Shown piece by piece: positions 9,665 through 20,555 of a stretch of DNA of 64,000 bases. The stretch spans positions 338,060,444-338,124,443 of the forward strand of contig OX336389.2 of assembly GCA_946902985.2 (NCBI GenBank). Reading direction: 5' to 3'. Position 1 is the first letter of the stretch, and each line of letters opens with the position of its first letter. The notes under the pieces are model-generated. The model saw only the letters and a list, made by a program, of their open reading frames with translations, made no database searches and was not told where the DNA came from. Both the position numbers and the translations under genes were made by a program. This stretch comes from Meconema thalassinum (Eukaryota > Arthropoda > Insecta > Orthoptera > Tettigoniidae).

Positions 9665-11939
9665 TTTAGCCATGTTCAGTGTATAATTCAGTGTTGACCA
9701 ACATATTTTTCTATAAGCTGTAATATATTTTGTGTAGATTTTTATTATTAATTCACGTCATTGTATTGCCATTTTTCTTATAAATTTCAGTCGGATTAAC
9801 ATTTTCGTCAACGAGTTTGCTTTTGACATACAGTAAAATTAAATTGTAGATTCCTTATATTTTAAGACTTGCGAGGCGAAGTAAATCTGTTTTATAAGAG
9901 ATGTGGAATGCGTCGATAATTGAAGTACAGTATGTTTCAAAGGTTTGTGAAACTTTGCCAGAATACAGTATGTTTCGAAAGCTGAGAATGTTACAACAGG
10001 CTACGAAAATATTAAATATTACTTCATGAAATAAATGCTGTATTACACTACGTCAGATATACCATGTTAAAATAATTCTTTGCAATTGATATGACAAGAT
10101 CAATATATAACGTCATTACTACTTTATAAATGCAGATAGTTATTGAGAACTATACTGACTTTTGAGTATTGGAATTAAATAACCAGTTGAAATAATGTTC
10201 AAAGAACATTAATAAATTTGAAGATAAATAATTAGAGCGTTATTAAATCCAAATAAATTTTGTAATTAAGTCTTTCATGTGAAGAACTTAGAAAGTTCAT
10301 TTTTAAGGTAACATGTAACTGGAAAATTCGAAAGAAATGACAAGGTGACATATGTTAAGTCTACCTAGTGTGAGAAATAAGTCAGGATGGACTTAAATGA
10401 ATTATATTCATAAAATTTGAGAGCACGGAAGGGAAGATATGTTTGTATTTGTATTTAAATATGAATTCTTGTGGACTATACTCAGAAAGTTATGTTAATA
10501 CTACGATGAAATTAAATGTTTGAACTAAAGAAAGTAAATGAAGACACAAATTGTCTACTAATGTTGTACAGAATCGTTTAAAGTTTGTGAATCGAATGTG
10601 AAGGTTTATTGAAAGCACGAGGAAGTAATGTATAAAAGTAGTTGAAATTTTGTCGCATTGTGACTTGAAAAATATTCACAGTTGGGTGAACATGAAATAC
10701 GGTTACCGATTCTCATGCGTTAGTGTAGAACTGCATTGAAATGGTTTTAGTATTGAGATTCCGTGCAAAGTTGGCGTAAATGAAGTTACGTTTCGTTAAT
10801 TAAGGAAGCATGTTGGATATGTTTCCTAGATTTGTTCACAAGGCGAGAGTGTGAAGTTGTTAATTGCAGTGAGGCAAGATTCTGTACAGAGAGTTTAAAA
10901 AGTTAATTAATTATTGTGGAAATTTGAGAACAGAGGTGTGGAGTGAGGTAATATGCCATGCACCTGAATTAAAGTCAATGTTAATGGATTTGTAACTGAG
11001 AGTTTTGCAACGAAATTCACCACTATCGGAAGTTATTCAAAGAATTGAGTGAAATTTTTGAACAGTGATTAACTTCATCGTTCGTCACATTTGTTCAGTT
11101 TGATATGACAAGTATGTTAATACTTCTAAACACATTAGGTATAGGTGATATGAAATAAAATTGATATGTTCAGGGAATCTTTTGAGATTTATTGTTAGGA
11201 GTGAAAGTTTGTGCAGATCACGACTTTGTAAATTTGTGTAAATATATAATATTCAAATATTTTCATTATTCAACTTAGATTTGGAACTACGGTTCAAGAT
11301 AATGAAACGCATTGTATAGATTAGGGAAATGTCTGAAACCACCGCCGTTTCATAATTCACAAAGTTTAAGTGATAGTTCAGAAAATATTGATAAATTTAA
11401 ATTTGTATTTGACATGCAAGATTTTTGCATCATTCTACGTGGAGAGAATAAGGGCTCAGTTGGAGTGCCGAATTCTTCCAATATTTGTTTCAGACAAAGA
11501 TAAGTTTGTCAAAAATTGTTTTTTGAATTTTTATTTGAGGTGTCAAATAGGACACAATTTTTATTTTTGTGTGTGAGGGACAAAAGTTGTATTGGCCAAG
11601 TAAATAAACTCAACAAGCACCTTTTAATATGCTTGCCACTATTTTATCTTAACTGACCGCTTACTCATTTGATAATCAACATAAAATGGTACAGGCGCCC
11701 ACTCTAGTTTTGACTTTATCACCCCTCGAGATCCGAGTTTCTTGATTTGCTATTAACGTAAATAATAGTTAAAGTATGTAACTAGTTTGGTAGAACTATT
11801 TTATACTGTGTATGAACCACGAATCTCCTATTCTTCACCCAGCAGGGAACGGTAAGTTATTTTGAGCTGGGTATCTATGTTCCTGCAATCCTTTACATCT
11901 CAGTGGATATAGGTGGTGATTGGAGAATTCGGGCGCAGT
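9665..11939. other. Long AT-rich non-coding stretch
   Basis: No ORF above chance size except two overlapping short frames near 11312-11576 without domains. An AATAAA lies near 11603. The motif TGGTACAGGCGCCCACTC near 11687 resembles a retroelement primer-binding site, so 8.5-11.7 kb might be an old long LTR, but no partner copy is present to test this. Confidence 0.35.
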
Positions 11940-12420
11940 ACTTACTTACATACTAACTTACTTACTTACTTACTTACGTACTTACATCCGCGGCGGTGCA
12001 GCTCGGGCAGGGCTTTGGCCTCCCTCACGACGCGCATCCATCCCTCTCTATTCTGTGCATTCTCCCACCACCTTCCAACCCGGAAGATCCTCGGGTCCTC
12101 CTCATGGTCTTGTATTCATCTCTTCCTCGATCTTCCACGTCTCCTCCTTCCCTCCTTACCGCCATGCAGTAGTTTCTTTTGTATCCTTTCCCCTTCCATC
12201 CATTCCACATGTCCTAGCCAAGCCAGTCGACGGGACTTCTCAAAACTCACTACCGTATGTCTTCACCTTTTAGAATCTTTTCTATTTCCCCGTTTGTTCT
12301 TATTCTCTAACCTCCAATCTCTCACAGTTCCATAAATTCTTCTTAAAACTTTCCACCCAAAGACACGTAAAGCATCCTCATCGGCAATTGACATAGTCAA
12401 CATTTCTGATCCATAGATTA

Positions 12421-12726
12421 CCCGGAGCCCCGTGGTGTTGGGGTAGCGTGCTTGCCTCTCGGCCAGAGGCCCCGGTTTCGATTCCCGGCTCCGTCAGTGA
12501 TTTTAGAACTGACGTGAGGGTTGGAACGGGGTGCACTCAGCCTCGTGAGGACAATTGAGTAGCTGTCTGAGAGTGAGGCAGTGCCCCGATCACGAAAACC
12601 AAGATTAACGGCCGAGGGGACCCGATGCGCTGATCACGTGGCATACCAATATCTGCAGGCCAAATGGCTGGGCAGCGGTCGCTTGGTAGGCCTAGGCCCT
12701 TCAAGGGCTGTAGTGCTAGGGGTTTA
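12421..12726 (+). mobile_element. tRNA-headed SINE (family S3) inserted in LINE L-A
   Basis: A 72-nt tRNA-like head: CCGGAGCCCCGTGGTGTTGGGGTAGCG with an A-box, GGTTTCGATTCCCGGC B-box and a GC-rich acceptor-like end. The body is about 230 bp and ends at CTAGGGGTTT. It is flanked by an apparent AGATTACC duplication (about 12414-12421 and 12727-12734). It interrupts the LINE frame just before the Y-G-S-E motif. Confidence 0.82.
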
Positions 12727-12734
12727 GATTACCC

Positions 12735-12895
12735 TGAACTGCTGGTAGTGTCGGCAGACCACTTGAAGGATGGGTGAGAGCTGTAGTACTTCATTGTTGT
12801 CAAACTGCCTATTATTAGAATAAAAAAGGCTTTGGTCAAGCTACAAGGCTTGCCCTATGAAGTTCACCATGCGGCAGCTGGCAGTGGATCTGGTC
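12735..12895 (+). repeat. Short dispersed repeat, copy 1
   Basis: The order CTGAACTGCTGG, GAGAGCTGTAGTA, TTGTCAAACTGCC, TTAGAATAAA, TCAAGCTACA, GAAGTTCACC is shared, with divergence, with 18782-19080. It sits between the LINE L-A motifs K-T-L-I-T and Y-G-S-E, so it is an insertion in that LINE. Confidence 0.6.
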
Positions 12896-13097
12896 TAATG
12901 TAATGAGAGTCTTATAAAGTTTGATTTTCAGATGCTTGGACAGGAGGGTTGATTTCAAAAGCTTGACATTAGCCAACTAAGCCCTGTTTCTAGCCATTAT
13001 CCTCTTATTTGTCTCCGCTGTCACTGAGTTCTCACAATTCAAGACAGGAGGCCTAACAAGATAACTAAAACACTTCACATTTTCGAAGTTATTATTA

Positions 13098-13278
13098 TGT
13101 GCGGTGTCTAGTATGTCATCTTTGGAACTTGGGCGGAGTGTCTAGACTCGTTTATTCTGAGGAGATGATGTTACTCAGTGACGATGTCAGTTGTAATTTG
13201 TTTTATGTGTTACCATATAGATTCAAATGTGTGTGCACATTAAAGTGCTATAATGTGCTATATTCAAAATATAATAGT
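13098..13278 (+). repeat. 5' LTR of element 3
   Basis: Matches 17942-18111 over ATGTCATCTTTGGAACTT...AATATAATAGT with about five substitutions and two short indels. This implies moderate age. Confidence 0.88.
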
Positions 13279-13298
13279 TGGCGACGAGGAATGGCGAC
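13279..13298 (+). promoter_or_regulatory. Primer-binding site of element 3
   Basis: TGGCGACGAGGAATGGCGAC directly follows the 5' LTR and begins with the TGG expected for a tRNA 3'-CCA. The TGGCGACGAGG form is common in Ty3/Gypsy elements. Confidence 0.7.
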
Positions 13299-13661
13299 TT
13301 GATTCACTGGTACAGATAAAGCCTATATCATTGAAGTATGTACGTCAGGTTTTGTTTCAACATCCACGTGAGTAAAATCAAGAATCAGTAAATCGACATG
13401 AAATTTACACAGAGTACTTGTAGACGAGCCTAAGCAACTCATCGTATATTCAGCTGCGTGTGCCTGCATGCCACATATTCAAAATAATATTATTTATCGC
13501 ACTTTGAACTTTGAGGTTATGAAAAGTTTTCTTTTTCTTTCTCAAGTCCAGGACAATATTTGGTTATCGATCACTATCCAGTGTGTTTTAAATCGGTTAT
13601 CTTGAAACATTTAATTATATTTGAACTGTGATTTTTTAAATAATTTCCACGTTTCGTCAAG

Positions 13662-14651
13662 ATGGACGCAAATCAGTTTCAACAATTACTGAACATTTTA
13701 CCGATTCTCAAGAGAAATTACTTGAAAGGTATCAAACTCACCAGTCCATCACAACCCCACAAGCCACTAACATCACACATTTGAAAATGGTGATGCTGAA
13801 AAGGAAAAATTCGCGTCGTATTCAGAAGGATTTTAGAATTACACAAACTTCAACAATGCCACCGATTCAACAAAGAAAGTTCAACTCTTGTGTATATCAA
13901 TAGGGGCAAATCATTATCACAATCTCTCTGCATGTTAGGCCCTGATAAACCAATAAAGTCTCTCGGTTATAATAACCTAGTAAAACATTTCAAGCAAATG
14001 CTGTCACCTCAAGTCTCAACCGTGGTTTCCCAACACTATTTTTTGAACGTCAATCAAAAAGAAAGTCAAAATATTGCAGGATTTGTTGCCACTCTTAGAA
14101 GCCACTTACCAGATTGTGACTTTTATATTCAGTGTACATGTGACGCCAGAATTTCAATCGCGGATGATTTTTTTCGTGCACAATTTATACGCAGCTTGCG
14201 AGATAATTGGATCAGAGAGAAACTTCTTCATTCTAATGACACAAAATTTGATGATCTCTTGAAGAAGGCTATAGCCTTGGAAGCATCGCGGTATGAGAAT
14301 AATCAACTGTCAAAACTGCTCACTGCACCTTCAGACACCGAAGAGGACACAAACAAAGTAACAAAAACCACAGGTTCATATAATGACCGAAGTATGAATC
14401 AATATAGCAGTGATCCTCAGTCACGTTTTGTTCAACAGCTTAGCCCAGGCTCCCACTCACGTTCACAGTACAGGGGCCACCGTAGTTCTGTCAATTATAG
14501 AGCACTAGGTATAAATGGATTATGCCTGATTTGTGGAAATTCAAACCACAGGTCAAGAGATTGTCGCACAAACAGAAGCTCTCTTAAATGTAGGTCATGT
14601 AGTAAAGTGGGACATATTGCAACAGTTTGTATCACTACACTTCTTCAATAG
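13662..14651 (+). pseudogene. Gag of element 3, frameshifted
   Basis: The start is taken at ATG 13662 (context TCAAGATGG); the reading begins M-D-A-N-Q-F-Q-Q-L-L and then jumps frame near 13700, where D-S-Q-E-K-L-L-E-R continues in another phase. The long intact part is the ORF 13890-14651 (253 codons). It has the retrotransposon Gag core (F-x-R-A-Q-F-I-R-S-L-R, residues about 95-110) and two zinc knuckles at the C-terminus, CLICGNSNHRSRDC and CRSCSKVGHIATVC, both C-X2-C-X4-H-X4-C. Gag forms the cytoplasmic particle and packages the RNA. The frame break near the N-terminus shows it is not functional. Confidence 0.8.
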
Positions 14652-14681
14652 TCAAATACACACAACATTGCAACTGAGAAC

Positions 14682-15247
14682 TTGCATGACAACTCGCATG
14701 ACCAATCCAAAATCAATTTCGTGTTAGGACAACTGGAATGCATCGAAGATCTGTTTGACATAGGACACGAATCGGATAAATATCTTATCACTGTTAAACT
14801 CAACAATAAATCACAAAGATTTGATGTCGACACGGGAGCAAAATATTCACTCATTCAGAGAACGAATGTTCAGCCTTGGGTCTTGGTTTGCCATTGCAGC
14901 CAACAAATGTGTGTTTTCGATCATATTCTGATCATGTTATCAAACCTAGAGGAAAACTTGTTGGCACAGTATCACACAAAGGTACAGAAATTGTTGCAGA
15001 TCTTTTTGTAGTTCCGCAAGGCCATGCCGCATTGCTTGGTCGTGTTTGGATCAGAGGCCTCGATCTTGATCTGAAGGAAATTAATAAAGCCACAAAACAA
15101 TCACTTCACTCTGAATTTGTCAACTCAGTGCAGTCAATACAAGATATTTTACATCAGTGTAGTACGATCTTTGAAGAAGAAATTGGATGCGTTCCCAATA
15201 TTGAAGTGCAACTGCAACTCAAGGAGGGTGTGAAAACATGTCTTTAA
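14682..15247 (+). pseudogene. Protease region of element 3
   Basis: Around 14800-14860 the plus strand reads F-D-V-D-T-G-A-K-Y-S-L-I, the aspartic protease D-T-G motif. The reading shifts frame near 14870 (14876-15247 continues L-P-L-Q-P-T-N and G-H-A-A-L-L-G-R-V-W-I), a protease C-terminal flap region leading into the RT linker. Protease and linker are thus split across two frames. Confidence 0.7.
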
Positions 15248-16172
15248 TCATGAACGTGATGTACCTTTTGCTCTTCGGGAACGCGTCGAAAAGGAACTCG
15301 CTTCATGGGAATCAGAAGGAGTTATTTCTCCCACAGCTTTAAGTGTTTGGAGATCGCCTCTTGTTGTTATCCCGAAACCGGATGGGGGAGTTAGGTTATA
15401 TGTGGACTAAAAATGTGGAGTGAATTCAAGGTTGATTTCTGCAAACCATCCCATAAGACCAGTTAATGGTGTTGTACATAGTCTTAGAAACTCTAAATTG
15501 TTCTGCAAGTTAGACTTATACAAGGCATACCTACATCTGAAGGTTGATGAAGAAGGTAGTAAGATCCAAACTATATCCACTCACAAAGGAACGTTCAGGA
15601 TGCACCGACTGAGTTTTGGCTTCAAAACTGCCCCCTCAGAATTTAATAGGATATTATCACAGATCCTTCATGGTCTTCCAAAAGCTGAAGCTTATTTTGG
15701 CGACATCATAATACTTGGTACTACGAAGGAGGGGTGCACCAAGAACTTAATAGCCTGCCTAGACCAACTTTCACAAAATAATCTTCATTTGAACAAAAGC
15801 AAATGCTCATTCTTCAAGGAAAACATAGACTACCTAAGACATATTATATCATATAATGAGATCCGCAAGTCACCGGAGAAAGTTCAAGGTGTGTCACAAA
15901 TGCCGCGTCCTAAAAAGATTGAAGAAGTGAGACGCTACCTTGGTATGGTCACTTATTACGCAAGGTTTGTTCCTAATTTTTCAACTCAGTCACACCCATT
16001 ACGGCAGTTATTGCGGAAAGGTGAACGGTTCTTCTGTTCTGCAGCAACTTTCTTGAATCTCATGTCCGAGTTATGTAGTGAACGTGTCCTTACCCCCACT
16101 CAATCTATCACTGCCTATCATCTTGTCAACCAATGCCAGTCCTACTGGTGTTGGAGCAGTATTAAGTCATGA
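15248..16172 (+). pseudogene. Reverse transcriptase of element 3, catalytic motif lost
   Basis: Before the ORF, 15270-15410 still encodes the RT entry motif (V-I-P-K-P-D-G-G-V-R) and then a stop. The ORF 15420-16172 carries F-C-K-L-D-L-Y-K-A-Y with the motif-A aspartate, then L-S-F-G-F-K-T-A-P, and a motif C that reads Y-F-G-D in place of Y-x-D-D, so one catalytic aspartate is gone. The connection motif R-R-Y-L-G-M-V-T-Y-Y-A-R-F-V-P follows. This RT could not work as read. Confidence 0.82.
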
Positions 16173-16522
16173 GATGGATGCCCAAGAACGACCCATCGCC
16201 TATTTATCTCGTGCCCTAACACCAGCAGAATGTAATTACAGTCAGCCTGACCGGGAAGCGCTGGCAATATTTTTTTTCCACAACACACTTCTACGATTAT
16301 ATTTTTGCAATAAATGTCATTCTTGTGACGGACAATGAACCTCTGTCTCGTATGTTTCATCAGAACAAGGGCCTGCCACAAATGACATCCGCAAGGCTCC
16401 TAGGATATGCATCGTTTCTCTCCGGTTTTGACTACACGGTCAGAGTGAAAAAGAGGAAAGATAACGAAAATGTCGATTGCACTATCCCAAGCCCCTTTTG
16501 CATCTACCTCGCCAAACATTGA
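16078..16522 (+). pseudogene. RNase H region of element 3
   Basis: L-S-T-N-A-S-P-T-G-V-G-A-V-L holds an asparagine where the first catalytic aspartate (T-D-A-S) is normal. It is followed by I-A-Y-L-S-R-A-L-T and a frame jump into 16325-16522 with T-D-N-E-P-L-S-R-M-F-H-Q-N-K-G-L. The end runs into stops before the integrase. Confidence 0.75.
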
Positions 16523-17896
16523 AACATCCATAAATGCAGAAGTTTCACAACTCTGTGCTCAAACGATTCTTCAAGTGTCAAGTGAAGCCATTTCGTACGA
16601 AACTATCCGTGATGATGAGACTATTTTAGACCCAGAACTTAGAGCCACCCTGCAACGTCTTCAAACTCAATCCTTGGATGAGCCATATACAGTTGAAAAT
16701 GGTATTCTATTCCGTCAAGACCGAATTGTTATCCCAAATAAACTATACAGATCAATTTTGGAAGAGTTACTTTTAACACACCTCGGCATTGTGAAAACGA
16801 ATCAGTTAGCAAGACGATATGTCTAGTGGCCGCAATTAGACAAAGACATTGAGAAGCTTATCAAATCTTGTGAAGAGTGCGCGCAGACACGTTCAAATCC
16901 ACCAAAAGTACCAATACACCCCTGGGGTAAACCAGAAGAAAATTGGGAACGCTTACACATTGACTATGCGGGACCATTTGATAACCACCATTTATTGATG
17001 TGTGTTGACGCGAAATCCAAGTGCGTTGAAGTCCGAATAGTGAAAGACGATCCGTCCACTGCAACTACTATCTATCTGCTTGACAATATCTTTACCGTAC
17101 ATGGGTACCCGAATGTCCTTGTGTTAGATAATGCCATTATCTTCACGAGTGATGTATTCAGATCCTATTGCAAGGAGAGAGGGATTTTTCAGAAATATAT
17201 TGCACCAGGGCACGCAGCAACCAATGGGCTAGTCGAGAGAAACATCGAAACTTTGAAGAGACGACTTCGTGCTGCTGTAAATGACCGGGCAGCATTATCA
17301 ACTAAGTTACAGAACATCTTGTTTCAATACAAAGCAACGCAATTGGCAAGTGGACAGTCTCCAGCTGAACTATATTTGAAACGTCGGCTACGTATCCGGT
17401 TGGATGCCCTACTTCCAAACCAAAAGCTTGACTACTTCCGGTTTCTCGCCCCCTGTTCGCTCTTTCAAAGTGGGGAAGAGAGTGCAAGTCTGAATTCACC
17501 AGAAAAAAACTTGATATTTGGCATTTTGGTGTTATACAAACTAAACTCGGTCAGCGCCACTATGATGTGAAATTGGAATCGGGACGAATTTTAAAGGGGC
17601 ATGTTGACCATTTATTATCGACTCTTGTGGCAAAGAAAGATAAGCATGTCACTTTTGCTCCAACAAATCATCCAGTGCTTGGTGTTCCAAATATACCAAC
17701 ACCAACCCAGTCAAGACTAGAGAATGATGATATACCTCCTACAACCCACACTTCAGATGATACAAGGCAGACCATACTGCAACCAGATGAACGCCCTGAT
17801 CGAAACAGCCTTCCGCCACCTGCTGATAATTATTTAAGAAGATCAGCCAGAGACAGGCGACCTCCTCAGTATCTGAAAGACTATGTGTCCGAATGA
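16470..17896 (+). pseudogene. Integrase of element 3 with C-terminal tail
   Basis: 16470-16826 covers the N-terminal linker, and a stop follows near 16826. At 16830-17000 the frame encodes the zinc-binding C-x-x-C (C-E-E-C-A-Q-T) and H-I-D-Y-A-G-P-F with the first catalytic aspartate. 16995-17570 continues with V-L-D-N-A-I-I-F-T-S (second aspartate) and N-G-L-V-E-R-N (catalytic glutamate). 17567-17896 is the tail ending R-R-S-A-R-D-R-R-P-P-Q-Y-L-K-D-Y. The integrase inserts the cDNA into chromosomes. All three acidic residues are present, but the reading frame is broken in at least two places. Confidence 0.8.
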
Positions 17897-17941
17897 AATA
17901 TGAATAGTTCCTTTATTTTTTATAAGTGGGGAAGAATATTA

Positions 17942-18111
17942 TGTATCTAGTTATGTCATCTTTGGAACTTTGGCGGAGTGTCTAGACTCTTATTCTGAGG
18001 AGATGATGTTACTCTGTGACGATGTCAGTTGTAGTTTGTTTTATGTGTTACCATATAGATTCAAATGTGTGTGCACATAAAAGTGCTATAATGTATTCAA
18101 AATATAATAGT
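17942..18111 (+). repeat. 3' LTR of element 3
   Basis: The partner of 13098-13278. It is preceded by the purine tract AAGTGGGGAAGAAT at about 17925. Confidence 0.88.
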
Positions 18112-18500
18112 TATATTTGCCAATATTTACATTTTGTGTTTGCCTTCTACATTCTGATGTTGACATCTTCATATGGTTTTTCCTTCATTGATTCTAAGCC
18201 CCTTGGGTTGGCTTCTATCTTCCAAGATCGTAAACATTTTCTTGAGGGAGTCCAAATTTCGTGCTAACAGTGGAATGTTTATCTGCGTAAGCGTTAACTT
18301 GTTTGGACTTGGTACCTATTGTTCCTCCTAATTTCAGTTCATTCACAGTTACATACAGAGCTAGGTTGAATAGTACCGCAGATAGGGAAATCCCTTGCCT
18401 CACTAAATTGTAATGTGGAGCTATATCCAATATGGCAGGAGGGCGTTGCCCAACTTGAAGAAAGGAATGGCAGAGAACAACTGTGTCACATAGTCTATTT
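18112..18500 (-). pseudogene. RT core of LINE L-A, split off by element 3
   Basis: The minus strand reads Q-G-I-S-L-S-A-V-L-F-N-L-A-L (RT motif B) and V-N-A-Y-A-D-K-H (motif C, Y-A-D-D expected), then L-x-x-R-S-Q-P-K-G-L-R-I-N-E-G-K-T. This continues without overlap into the motifs at 13090 downward, which proves that 11940-13090 and 18112-18500 were one LINE. The second D of Y-A-D-D is lysine, so it is dead. Confidence 0.8.
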
Positions 18501-18543
18501 TGAAGGTGCAGTCACGATATATTTATATGCTTTTTAATTTCAG

Positions 18544-18615
18544 ATGACAACCAACTTCAGAAATGAACTGGCAACTGTGAAACAGGATCTTGTGGGAGCA
18601 CATGTCTGGCAGGAG
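18544..18615 (+). CDS. Candidate 24-codon internal exon
   Basis: A stretch of 72 bp, open in one frame (M-T-T-N-F-R-N-E-L-A-T-V-K-Q-D-L), is bounded by a strong acceptor (ATATGCTTTTTAATTTCAG, ending at 18543) and a strong donor (GAG/GTGAGA at 18616). The length is a multiple of three. Short alternating charged residues suggest a helix. There is no flanking exon in the window and the neighbourhood is repeats, so it may be a chance pair of splice-like sites or a remnant of a retrogene or element. Confidence 0.2.
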
Positions 18616-18759
18616 GTGAGAATATAGCTCAGATAACTTACTGTAGAGAAGCGGCTAATGTGGCTGTTCGGAATGCAGGAGATTCAGTTCAAATCCTGAC
18701 TATGGTCCTACTTTCAAGTCTTATACAGTATGGTACTCGACATTTATGAGTGGTATAGG

Positions 18760-19090
18760 GTAACAAATCGAACCACAACCCTGAGCTGCTAGCATTGTCG
18801 GCCACGTGGAGAGTGGGGGAGATCTGTAGTAGTTTACAGTTGTCATTGCCCCATTATTTGTGATAATCTCATTAATACATGTATTTTTTCCGGAAGTGTG
18901 GTTAAATATTTATATCTTGTACCCCGCCAATTCATTGGGCACAATCGTGTTCACCGACTGAAGGGCTACAAATGACAAAGTTGTCAAACTGCCGATTGTT
19001 AGAATAAAGTGGGCATTTTTTCAAGCTACAGTGTTTGCTCTATAGAGTTTACCTGGCAGTGGAATGGCAACAATGTAACATTTGACAACG
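18760..19090 (+). repeat. Short dispersed repeat, copy 2
   Basis: Shares blocks with 12735-12895 (CTGAGCTGCTAG, GATCTGTAGTAG, TTGTCAAACTGCC, TTAGAATAAA, TCAAGCTACA) but has extra sequence between about 18860 and 18975. No ORF. Confidence 0.55.
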
Positions 19091-19234
19091 TTGAATGAAC
19101 TCGCTCAAAATTGGTTTTGATGTGGTAGCTGTAATCGTCACATACATCGCAACAGCAAATAAGTAGTCTAATAGTGGTGCAATTTCTTCACAAAATGTTT
19201 TGAAATTATGTAAATATAAACATTCCCCCAGAGG

Positions 19235-19570
19235 TAACTACGCTCTCTAAAGAGCAGCACTAGGCCATAGGGTCAATGTATCAGTGAACTCGGTCAACAT
19301 GGGTTCGAACCCCACCGTCGGCCAATCTTGAAATGCTTTTCCGTGGTTTCCTCTAGTCAACTCCTGGCAAATGCCGCGACGGTACCTTTTAAAAGACCAC
19401 TGTCGCTTCCTTCCAATTCCTTGCCCAATTGCATTCGCCTTCATTCATTTCATGATTTCATCATTAACTTCGCTCATGGGGTTCACGCCACGAAGGGCAT
19501 CCAGTCAGAGCAACCCACTACGCAGAAATTCAGTACATCTTATCCCCGAACCCGTTGAAACAGGAATAAT
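19235..19570 (+). mobile_element. SINE of family S1, copy interrupted later by the duplication boundary
   Basis: The head TAACTACGCTCTCTAAAGAG and B-box GGGTTCGAACCCC are followed by the family body (TTTTCCGTGGTTTCC, GGCAAATGCCGCG, GGTACCTTTTAAAAG) and a 3' end AATAATAAGGGGTAGACATACG. The boundary of the 1.2-kb direct duplication lies inside it at 19400. Confidence 0.8.
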
Positions 19571-19670
19571 AAGGGGTAGACATACGAACATTCGAAATAA
19601 ATTTCAATGAAAGGTTTTCACTTTTACATACATATATTGGTTTTAGCATTTCCAACATATGACAAATATG

Positions 19671-20143
19671 AGAAGGAAGAAAGGAAGGCAAAAAGGAAGG
19701 AAGGCAGAAAGATGGGAAGGAGGGCATGAAGAAAGGAAGGCAGATAGAAAGGAAGACAGATAGGAAGGAAGGCAGGAAGAAAGAAAGGAAAGAAGGCGGA
19801 AAGGAAGGAAGAAAGAAAGGAAGGAAGGCAGGAAGAAAGGAAGAAAGGAAGGAAGGCAGGAATAAAGAAAGGAAGGCAAGAAGAAAGGAAGGAAGAAAGA
19901 AAGAAAGGAAGGAAGGCAGGAAGAAAAAAGGAAGGCAGGAAGAAAGGGAGGAAGGAAGGAAGCAAGACAGGAATAAAGAAAGGAAGGCAGGAAGAAAGGA
20001 AGGAAGAAAGGAAGAAAGAAAGGGAGGAAGAAAGGAAGGAAGAAAGGCAGGAAGGAAGGAAGCAAGGCAGGAACAAAGAAAGGAAGGCAGGAAGAAAGAA
20101 AGGAAGGAATGAAGGAAGGAAGGAAGAAAGGAAGGAAGACACG
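19671..20143 (+). repeat. (GGAA/GAAA)n purine-rich tract, copy 1
   Basis: About 470 bp of GGAAGGAAGAAAG with interspersed GCAGGAA. The long open frames here (Lys/Glu/Arg or Phe/Leu/Pro/Ser rich) are translations of this repeat. Confidence 0.92.
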
Positions 20144-20184
20144 TGGTATTTTGAAAAAAAAAATAGTAGAATATGAAACGTCTT

Positions 20185-20555
20185 TCATTCCGATAGCGGT
20201 AGCTACGCTCGCTAACGCGCAGCGCAAGACCATTGGGCCAAGCTCTCTGCAGACTTGATAGACTTGGATTCGAACCCCACCGTCAGCTGTCCTTGAAATG
20301 GTTTTCCGTGGTTTCCCATTTTCAACTTCAGGCAAATGCTGGGTCGGTACCTTCTGATAGGCCACGGCCGCTTTCTCCCACATCCTTGCCCAGTTGCATT
20401 CATCTTCATTCATTTTATCTCTCATTAATTCCTCGCATGAGGTTGGCGTCAGGAAGGGCATCTGGCCGTAACACTACCAGACACTATACTTTGATTTCAT
20501 CTCATCCCCGACCCCGTTGAAAACGGGAATAATTAGGCGTAGACATACAATGAAA
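20185..20555 (+). mobile_element. SINE of family S1
   Basis: The head GATAGCGGTAGCTACGCTCGC, B-box GGATTCGAACCCC and the body GGTTTTCCGTGGTTTCCC, GGCAAATGCTGGG, GGCCACGGCCGCTTTC are intact. It ends GGGAATAATTAGGCGTAGACATACA. The identical copy in the second duplicate is at 25475-25840. Confidence 0.82.

Larger units (their letters stand above)
11940..13090 (-). pseudogene. LINE (L-A) 3' part: RT C-terminus with (GTAA)n tail, interrupted
   Basis: The minus strand reads, from 13090 down, an N-F-E-N-V-x-C-F-S-Y-L segment, then LLSKHLKIKLYKTLI (about 12900), then after two insertions Y-G-S-E-M-L-T-M and D-E-D-A-L-R-V-F-G-W-K-V-L-R-R-I-Y-G (about 12420-12340). It ends with G-H-V-E-W-M-E-G-E-R and W-W-E-N-A-Q-N-R-E-G-W (about 12215-12010). 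These are the usual thumb and C-terminal motifs of an insect LINE ORF2. One TGA replaces a tryptophan near 12110. The 3' end is a GTAA tandem tail (TTAC on plus, 11941-11988). The RT core lies at 18112-18500, on the other side of the inserted LTR element. Confidence 0.8.
13098..18111 (+). mobile_element. Ty3/Gypsy retrotransposon (element 3), defective
   Basis: About 5.0 kb with short LTRs (13098-13278 and 17942-18111), a primer-binding site TGGCGACGAGGA at 13279, gag, protease, RT, RNase H and integrase in the usual Ty3/Gypsy order on the plus strand, and a purine tract AAGTGGGGAAGAAT before the 3' LTR. It splits LINE L-A, whose coding sense resumes on both sides (the 18112-18500 portion joins the 13090 portion on the minus strand). 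The target duplication cannot be fixed because the junction is A/T-rich. Several stops and frameshifts and lost catalytic residues make it dead. Confidence 0.9.

Noticed and set aside
11913..12335. Plus-strand ORFs of 140 and 117 codons
   Set aside because: Antisense to the LINE C-terminal region and the TTAC tail.
19624..20461. Phe/Leu/Pro/Ser-rich ORFs of 172 and 272 codons and Lys/Glu ORF on the other strand
   Set aside because: They are translations of the GGAA tract plus SINE sequence.
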